A DNA stretch of 19,746 nt from an uncultured Prevotella sp. (GTDB lineage Bacteria > Bacteroidota > Bacteroidia > Bacteroidales > Bacteroidaceae): assembly GCA_900553285.1 (NCBI GenBank), contig USCX01000015.1, forward strand, positions 1-19,746, read 5' to 3'. The position numbers were made by a program, and so were the translations under genes. The notes beneath the pieces are model-generated. The model had not been told where the DNA came from, did not search any database, and saw only the letters and a program-made list of their open reading frames with translations. This document shows positions 14,751 to 19,746 of the stretch, piece by piece. The first letter of the stretch is position 1; each line of letters begins with the position of its first letter.

Positions 14751-16865
14751 TCAGGGAAGCATGTGTCCGCTTTCTGTGCATTCCCAAGTCACCTTGTCCA
14801 TGACGATGGTGTCGTTGAGTATGCCCGATACTTCGATAAGATTGCTACCTTTCGTCATTGTCACGTTTTCCCAAAGGAAGATATGGTCTGTGGATGTCTT
14901 GGTGCTGATGACTTTTCCGTTGACCGTCAAGGTGACCTTCCCGCAGTTGGAGTAGACTTTGACCGGCACATTGAGAGATGAACGCTTTGTGTTGCGGCGG
15001 CTTGTGATGTAGACCATCGGATCGTCAGTGTTCCAGTTCGCTTTGTACCAGTAATAGGCGTCTTTCTTCGTCTTGCGATCGTGGGTGATAAGGCCTTTGT
15101 CATTAATGCCCGGTTGGGCACCTTCGTCGCGCGAGTCAGAGGCAAAGTCGATGCCTGCCCAGACTGACGTGCCCCAAAGCCACGGACGGGCGTTGATGGC
15201 TTTCAGATATTCCTCGTGGTAATAGTTCTGGTATTCTTCGGGGTGATAGTGACCGGTTGTCGTGGGTTTGCTGGCCGGATATTCGTGGTGTTTAATGTTG
15301 GCTCCGGCTCCATACTCACTGACGCCTAATCTTTTCCGGGGCTGATTGTTGTGAAGGTTGGTCATGACTTTTCCGAAGTCGGCGACAGAACCTCCGTACC
15401 ATCCTTGGTAACGATTCATGGCGTAGACATCGGGGATGAGGTTCTCGGGGCGTTCGTAGTTGGCCGCGAGGGTAGAGAGACGGATTGTATCCATCGACTT
15501 CACCACTTTGTTGAGCATTTCGATGACTGGGACTGGATTTTCGCCCGAAGTGGCTGTGTTGGTGATTTCGTTGCAGACGCCCCAGAAGCAGATACTCGGG
15601 TGATTGAACTTCTGATACATGAGTTCGTAGAGCTGCTGGGCGGCGTTTGACTGGAATTCGGCGAGTGTGTTCGACGGGCCGATGCGGTCGACGGCTGGTA
15701 TTTCTGTCCAGCATATGATGCCCAAAGAGTCGAGGTAGTTGTAGGTGAAATCTCCGTGTGGATAGTGAGCCAAGCGAAAGTAGTTGGCGCCGGTTTCAGC
15801 CAGCAGGTCGACGGTCTCTTTGCGGTCTGCGTCGCTGAGTGCGCGGCCTTTGTCCTTTTTGTCCTCGTGGAACGCAATACCGCGTAAGGGGTAGGGCTTG
15901 CCATTCAGGAGGAAGCCTTTGTCGGGATCTGCGGTGAAAAAACGGATGCCGAGTGGTTGGATGGATTGGTCGGTGACTTCTCCATTGACACGGAGTGTAA
16001 CTTCGACGTGATATAAATAAGGGTCGGCTTTTCCATCCCATAGGTGTGGATCGGTCAGCGTTGTAGTGAGGCGCGAACTGGCTGTATCGTTAGCTTCAAT
16101 GTGTTGGATCTCACCCATGAGTGCGACCGCCTTTCCTGCGGCATCTTTGATAGCGGCTTCTATTTTTACATCTGTCGCCTTGTCGAGCGCATTACGTAGG
16201 TCTGTCTCGATAGCAATGTCTGCCGATGAGGATGAGACGTTGTTTTGTCTGATGATGACGCCTGGGTTGGCGATGGGTAAACGTTTTCGAGTATAGTCGT
16301 TTTGTATGATGTGGATAGGATTGATGTGTACAGGGGCACAGACTACGAGTTCAGCCGTGCGTGTGATTCCTCCGAAGAAGGTGAAGTCACCTGAAAGAGG
16401 GGCGTAGGGAAGTGTAGAAGCGTTGTTTACGCTGATGGTTACGATGTTCTCTTCGCCAAGTGTGACGTAGGATGTAATGTCGAGCATAAACGCAGTATAA
16501 CCACCGTTGTGAACTCCAACTCTCTGTCCGTTGACGTAGACAGTCGATGTCATGTTGGCAGCGCCTATGCGCAAGTAGATAGTCTTACCTGCGTATTCGC
16601 TTGGGATATTAAAACTTTTTCGATACCAGCAGGTGCCTCTATAATAGTTGTTCCCGCCATCTTGTCCGTCTGTGGCATTCCATGTGTGCGGAAGGCTTAT
16701 GTCGCTCCATTCGCTGACATCGGTCGTGTGGCGGTAGGCGTCCTCTACGTTTTTTCGGATGAACTTCCAATCATCGTTGAGCGGAACGCTTACATGGGAC
16801 ATAGCTGATGTGCAGGGCCATAAGGCTAACGCCATCACTAATCCGGCTAAGCGTTGTTTTTTCAT
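14751..16865 (-). CDS. Secreted GH2 family glycosidase (beta-galactosidase-like)
   Basis: The 704-residue protein begins with a signal peptide (MKKQRLAGLVMALALWPCTS; start at 16865, giving the signal at the N-terminus). It then shows the GH2 order: a sugar-binding sandwich domain (about 25-180, with SLPHTWNA and YYRGTCWYRKSF), an immunoglobulin-like domain (about 185-310), and the catalytic barrel (about 315-610). The acid/base is Glu433 in FWGVCNEI and the nucleophile Glu517 in GVSEYGAG. A DUF4982-like domain (about 615-695) closes it. It should hydrolyse beta-galactosides or beta-glucuronides/mannosides in the periplasm or outside; the exact sugar is open. The gene lies 71 bp downstream of the Wzc-like gene with no visible promoter, so it may be read as part of the polysaccharide operon and trim that glycan. 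No SusC/SusD pair flanks it. Confidence 0.93.
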   Translation of the reverse strand: MKKQRLAGLVMALALWPCTSAMSHVSVPLNDDWKFIRKNVEDAYRHTTDVSEWSDISLPHTWNATDGQDGGNNYYRGTCWYRKSFNIPSEYAGKTIYLRIGAANMTSTVYVNGQRVGVHNGGYTAFMLDITSYVTLGEENIVTISVNNASTLPYAPLSGDFTFFGGITRTAELVVCAPVHINPIHIIQNDYTRKRLPIANPGVIIRQNNVSSSSADIAIETDLRNALDKATDVKIEAAIKDAAGKAVALMGEIQHIEANDTASSRLTTTLTDPHLWDGKADPYLYHVEVTLRVNGEVTDQSIQPLGIRFFTADPDKGFLLNGKPYPLRGIAFHEDKKDKGRALSDADRKETVDLLAETGANYFRLAHYPHGDFTYNYLDSLGIICWTEIPAVDRIGPSNTLAEFQSNAAQQLYELMYQKFNHPSICFWGVCNEITNTATSGENPVPVIEMLNKVVKSMDTIRLSTLAANYERPENLIPDVYAMNRYQGWYGGSVADFGKVMTNLHNNQPRKRLGVSEYGAGANIKHHEYPASKPTTTGHYHPEEYQNYYHEEYLKAINARPWLWGTSVWAGIDFASDSRDEGAQPGINDKGLITHDRKTKKDAYYWYKANWNTDDPMVYITSRRNTKRSSLNVPVKVYSNCGKVTLTVNGKVISTKTSTDHIFLWENVTMTKGSNLIEVSGILNDTIVMDKVTWECTESGHMLP

Positions 16866-16936
16866 AGAATTTGATATAGGAGTGGATGGGTCCCCACTGT
16901 GTCTGCACACTGTTGTGGGGCTGTTGTTATAGACAG

Positions 16937-19414
16937 TTATTTGCGGTGGTTGAGCCGACGCAGTACGTTGGTGTTGATCTTTTGCGTGAGGCCTTGTCGC
17001 TTGTCGGAGACTTTGTGTTTGCTTCGCTGGCTGGCAGACTGTCCGTATCCATAGCCGGATCCATAGCCGTATCCGTAGCCATATCCAGTCGCTCCATTGA
17101 CGCAGTCGTTGAGAACTATGGAAATGTTACCGAGACGTTTGTCGTCGCTCAGTCGTTGCAGCGTGGGAAGGAAGTTGCGATCTTGCACTCCGACGCGAAT
17201 GATGAACAATGTCTGGTCGGCTACACGGCTGACAATTCCGGCGTCTGCTACTTGTAGGGCGGGTGTGGTATCTATGATGATATGGTCATACCGCGTTTTC
17301 AGTTCGTCAATCAGCTCATCAAACCGGGCGTCCATAAGAAGCTCTGCGGGGTTAGGGGGCATTATGCCTGCTGGAATAATGTCTACGCCTTGCATGTCAG
17401 CTTCTTCATCGGGTACGATGATATCGTCCACGTTCGTGATATCTCCACTGAGGTAGGAAGTTAATCCGTGCCGTTTTCCGAGATAGCGGCTTTGAGTCTG
17501 GCGACGTATGTCCGCATCAATAAGGATGACACGTTTCCCTGCGCGTACTAAGATGACAGCTAAATTACGGGATATGAAAGTTTTTCCCTGTCCTGGGGTC
17601 GCCGAAGTACACATGATGACATGGTTGTGCTTACGGATGAAGCTCAGGCCATAACGTAACATTCGGAAAGCTTCCGTAATGGTATTGTTATTTTGATCCG
17701 TGGCAATAAGTTCCTCTGTGTCATATTTGTCGGCATTTTCCCAGCGGGGAATTTCTCCTATGACTGGAATGTCTGTTGCATTTTCAATATCTTTTCGACC
17801 GCGAACGGCCGTATCCATATAAGCGCGAATAATGAAAACAATGGATGGTATGAGTAGTCCCATGAAGACTCCAAAGGCTAAGATGAGAAGGGAATGAGGG
17901 GCCACGGGGCGTTCAGGACCAATAGGATATTCTACGGTACGTACGTTGGCTTCGTTTATAGCCAATTGTAAGGCCACTTCTTCGCGTTTGTTGAGCAAGT
18001 AGCTGTATAGTGCGCTTTTGATTGTTTGCTGACGTTGGATGTCGCCGGCGTCTTTTTGAATGTTGGGAACACCTGAGAGAATACTGTTGAGCGAATTTTC
18101 ATTTCGGCTTGCAGATTCTACGCGCAGACGAAGAGAGTTGACATGGCTATGGACAGATGCGCGGATGGCTTCATTCATCGCTACGAGTTGCTGGTTAAGG
18201 TCGCGCATGACCGGAGAGTTGGCGCTTGTGTTGGGCGCCAAACGGTTGCGTTCCAAGATGAGTTTGTTGTATTCCGCTACTTGCTGTTGTATGCCTTTGT
18301 CGGACATGTCGTTCAAGACTGGGATAACTTGGTCTGCCTTGCTGTTGTTTTTGAGAAATTCTTCTAAATACTCAGCTATGTTCAATTGAATTTCTGCTTG
18401 TAAAAGAGTCTGACGTAGCATGCCCCGTTCGTCTAATACGGACTGAGCACTTTTTTCGAAGTCCACGATTTGGTTGGACTTCTTGAACTTTGCCAAACTG
18501 CTTTCGACGTCGTTGAGTTCCTCTCCGATAAGTTTGATTCTGCTGTCAATAAAGTTAGCTGTACTTTGGGCGACACGGTTTTTCCCTTCAATGATATCTT
18601 CCTTATATACGTCCAGAAGCGTATTAAGGAAATCCTCTGCACGTTTCTTGTTAGAGTCCTGAATAGTTAACGAGATGAGCGAACTTTCCTTGTCGATCTC
18701 GCCTGCGGCGAATTTCTTCCTGTACAATTCTGTGGCAGCAAAAATTGGCAGCCGGGTAACGGTTATGGTGGTCGGTTGCACTTTTGTGAGATCCATCCTT
18801 CGTGTCAGGTAGAGATTTCCGGCTGGGGTCGAAATGCGTTGGCCGTAGGATGCAATCTGGTCGATATGACAGTTCTCGTCCTTATAGTTGACGTCAAAGA
18901 TGCGGAACTTGTTGTTGTCTATGAGTTCAACCTTGAATGTGAGGCCTTCGTCCAGTCTGGCCGGACGGAGAAAGGTAGCTTCGAATGGGCGGTTGCGGTA
19001 AAGCGTGGCTTGTTGCAATCCATTTTTGACAGAGTATTCAACGTCAAGTTTTAACCGCGTGACGACGCGTTCAATAAGACGATGTGAGCGTAGGATGAAG
19101 ATTTCGTTTTGAAGTTGGTCTCCCACAGCAATGCCGTTAAGTTCCATTAGCGCATTCATATTGTTGCTCATGCGCCTGTTGCTGCTTCCTTCTGACCCTT
19201 CAAGTTCGATTACAGCTTGGCGGCTGTATATGCGTTGTTGCATTTGTTCATATAAAAATGCCAAGACGCCACACACAACTATAGATAATACAAACCATTT
19301 CCATTTACGTCTTAGCGTATCTGTGCAGACTCTGATGATGTGAATCCAATCAATGTCTTCGATTTTTTGATTGTAGTCCAAAGATGCCGTTGTATTGTTT
19401 TTGATATTACTCAT
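16937..19414 (-). CDS. Wzc-like polysaccharide co-polymerase with BY-kinase domain
   Basis: The 825-residue inner-membrane protein has a Wzz-type chain-length region (membrane helix about 40-56, long periplasmic coiled coil about 260-440, second helix about 508-531 after the Pro-rich GPERPVAPHS). A cytoplasmic bacterial tyrosine kinase follows: Walker A ATPGQGKT (605-612), Walker A' LIDADIRR (631-638), Walker B HIIIDTTP (711-718). After the kinase comes a Gly-Tyr run with six tyrosines (778-790), the likely autophosphorylation cluster, and a basic tail. It works with the outer-membrane export protein encoded just upstream (6 bp between the genes) to set chain length and drive export of an exopolysaccharide or capsule. 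The fused kinase is the usual state in Bacteroidetes and Proteobacteria. Confidence 0.94.
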   Translation of the reverse strand: MSNIKNNTTASLDYNQKIEDIDWIHIIRVCTDTLRRKWKWFVLSIVVCGVLAFLYEQMQQRIYSRQAVIELEGSEGSSNRRMSNNMNALMELNGIAVGDQLQNEIFILRSHRLIERVVTRLKLDVEYSVKNGLQQATLYRNRPFEATFLRPARLDEGLTFKVELIDNNKFRIFDVNYKDENCHIDQIASYGQRISTPAGNLYLTRRMDLTKVQPTTITVTRLPIFAATELYRKKFAAGEIDKESSLISLTIQDSNKKRAEDFLNTLLDVYKEDIIEGKNRVAQSTANFIDSRIKLIGEELNDVESSLAKFKKSNQIVDFEKSAQSVLDERGMLRQTLLQAEIQLNIAEYLEEFLKNNSKADQVIPVLNDMSDKGIQQQVAEYNKLILERNRLAPNTSANSPVMRDLNQQLVAMNEAIRASVHSHVNSLRLRVESASRNENSLNSILSGVPNIQKDAGDIQRQQTIKSALYSYLLNKREEVALQLAINEANVRTVEYPIGPERPVAPHSLLILAFGVFMGLLIPSIVFIIRAYMDTAVRGRKDIENATDIPVIGEIPRWENADKYDTEELIATDQNNNTITEAFRMLRYGLSFIRKHNHVIMCTSATPGQGKTFISRNLAVILVRAGKRVILIDADIRRQTQSRYLGKRHGLTSYLSGDITNVDDIIVPDEEADMQGVDIIPAGIMPPNPAELLMDARFDELIDELKTRYDHIIIDTTPALQVADAGIVSRVADQTLFIIRVGVQDRNFLPTLQRLSDDKRLGNISIVLNDCVNGATGYGYGYGYGSGYGYGQSASQRSKHKVSDKRQGLTQKINTNVLRRLNHRK
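17047..17087. repeat. Short tandem repeat encoding the Gly-Tyr tail
   Basis: Inside the Wzc-like gene, units of about six bases (plus strand ATAGCC, GTAGCC or near variants) repeat imperfectly and encode alternating Gly and Tyr at residues 777-791. Loss or gain of a unit would remove or add one Gly-Tyr pair without shifting the frame. The units differ at third positions, which lowers the slippage rate. Confidence 0.65.
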
Positions 19415-19420
19415 AGCGGT

Positions 19421-19746
19421 TTATTTGGAAATAGCAACAATGAGTGAGACAATGGAAGTCAGCATTCCGATGAGCGAGCTTGATACAGAAAGATAGGTAT
19501 AGCTTGTACTTCCTTTTACTTTCACTGATTTGTTTGACTCGACATACACCATGTCGTTTTGTTGCATGTAGTAAGCTGGCGAGTTGAATACACTCTCCGG
19601 TTTTGTCAAGTCAACAATATAGCTGGAACGTTTTCCGCCTTCTTCACGAATGACCATGACCCGCGTGCGAATGGCTGAACTGTTCAGGTCTCCCGCACGG
19701 CCGATCGCTTCGAGGAGCGTCAGGCGCTGACCGGGATAGCTCTGAA
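19421..19746 (-). CDS. Wza-like polysaccharide export protein, C-terminal part
   Basis: The gene runs off the right end of the window. The visible C-terminal end (about 108 residues) contains QRLTLLEAIGRAGDLNSSA, the signature of the SLBB domain of polysaccharide biosynthesis/export proteins, followed by VMVIREEGGKRSSYIVDLTK, a NDMVYVESN phrase, and a final hydrophobic stretch (SSSLIGMLTSIVSLIVAISK). The protein should be the outer-membrane export pore of the same system as the Wzc-like protein, whose gene starts 6 bp further on. An internal ATG at 19657 is not the real start, since the frame and the SLBB motif continue upstream of it. Confidence 0.88.
   Translation of the reverse strand, partial: QSYPGQRLTLLEAIGRAGDLNSSAIRTRVMVIREEGGKRSSYIVDLTKPESVFNSPAYYMQQNDMVYVESNKSVKVKGSTSYTYLSVSSSLIGMLTSIVSLIVAISK

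Noticed and set aside
16866..16936. Hairpin (CCCCAC with GTGGGG) as a terminator after the Wzc-like gene
   Set aside because: The stem is imperfect and no T-run follows on the minus strand, so read-through into the GH2 gene is more likely.
17974..17985. A 12-bp match (CCACTTCTTCGC) to the invertible-element repeat
   Set aside because: It lies inside codons of the Wzc-like gene, is only half of the 25-bp repeat, lacks the second dyad arm and has no partner, so chance is likely.
1..19746. CRISPR array, rRNA, complete tRNA, insertion sequence or transposase
   Set aside because: I saw no regularly spaced repeats, no rRNA-like segments, no full tRNA cloverleaf and no transposase or integrase motifs in any frame.

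Overview
The window looks like chromosomal DNA of a GC-rich member of the Bacteroidales, possibly Prevotellaceae; the sequence alone does not fix the genus. The evidence is TAnnTTTG -7 boxes at four or five promoters, starts without clear Shine-Dalgarno sites, a lipoprotein with an acidic surface-export motif after its lipid cysteine, a UpxY-type antiterminator relic and a GH2 enzyme of Bacteroidetes type.

Left part (1-5560), mostly minus strand. A large coiled-coil, probably surface-exposed lipoprotein (153-3119) ends at a strong terminator. Upstream of it are two perfect 25-bp inverted repeats (3284-3308 and 3445-3469) that enclose 136 bp. Inside this segment is a good Bacteroidales promoter, which now points away from the lipoprotein and toward a nearby hairpin terminator. 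This is the layout of an invertible, phase-variable promoter caught in the OFF state, and it is the main find of the window. Next come an inositol-monophosphatase-family gene and a DMT/EamA transporter, apparently co-transcribed leftward.

Middle part (5690-12932), plus strand. A TonB-dependent receptor is followed by a six-gene run with gaps of 1-20 bp: a membrane polyferredoxin with an internal twin-arginine motif, a twin-arginine lipoprotein that joins an aldo/keto reductase to two ferredoxin motifs, a DUF1893 protein, an ECF-type S component, TatA and TatC. The export machinery therefore lies beside two redox proteins that carry twin-arginine motifs, which suggests a dedicated envelope electron-transfer module of unknown substrate.

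Right part (12967-19746), minus strand. This is the end of an exopolysaccharide locus: the C-terminal end of a Wza-like export protein, a Wzc-like BY-kinase/chain-length regulator with a Gly-Tyr tail, a secreted GH2 glycosidase, a frameshifted and truncated UpxY/NusG-like pseudogene, and a membrane acyltransferase. About 356 bp between the GH2 gene and the pseudogene hold no gene that I can support.
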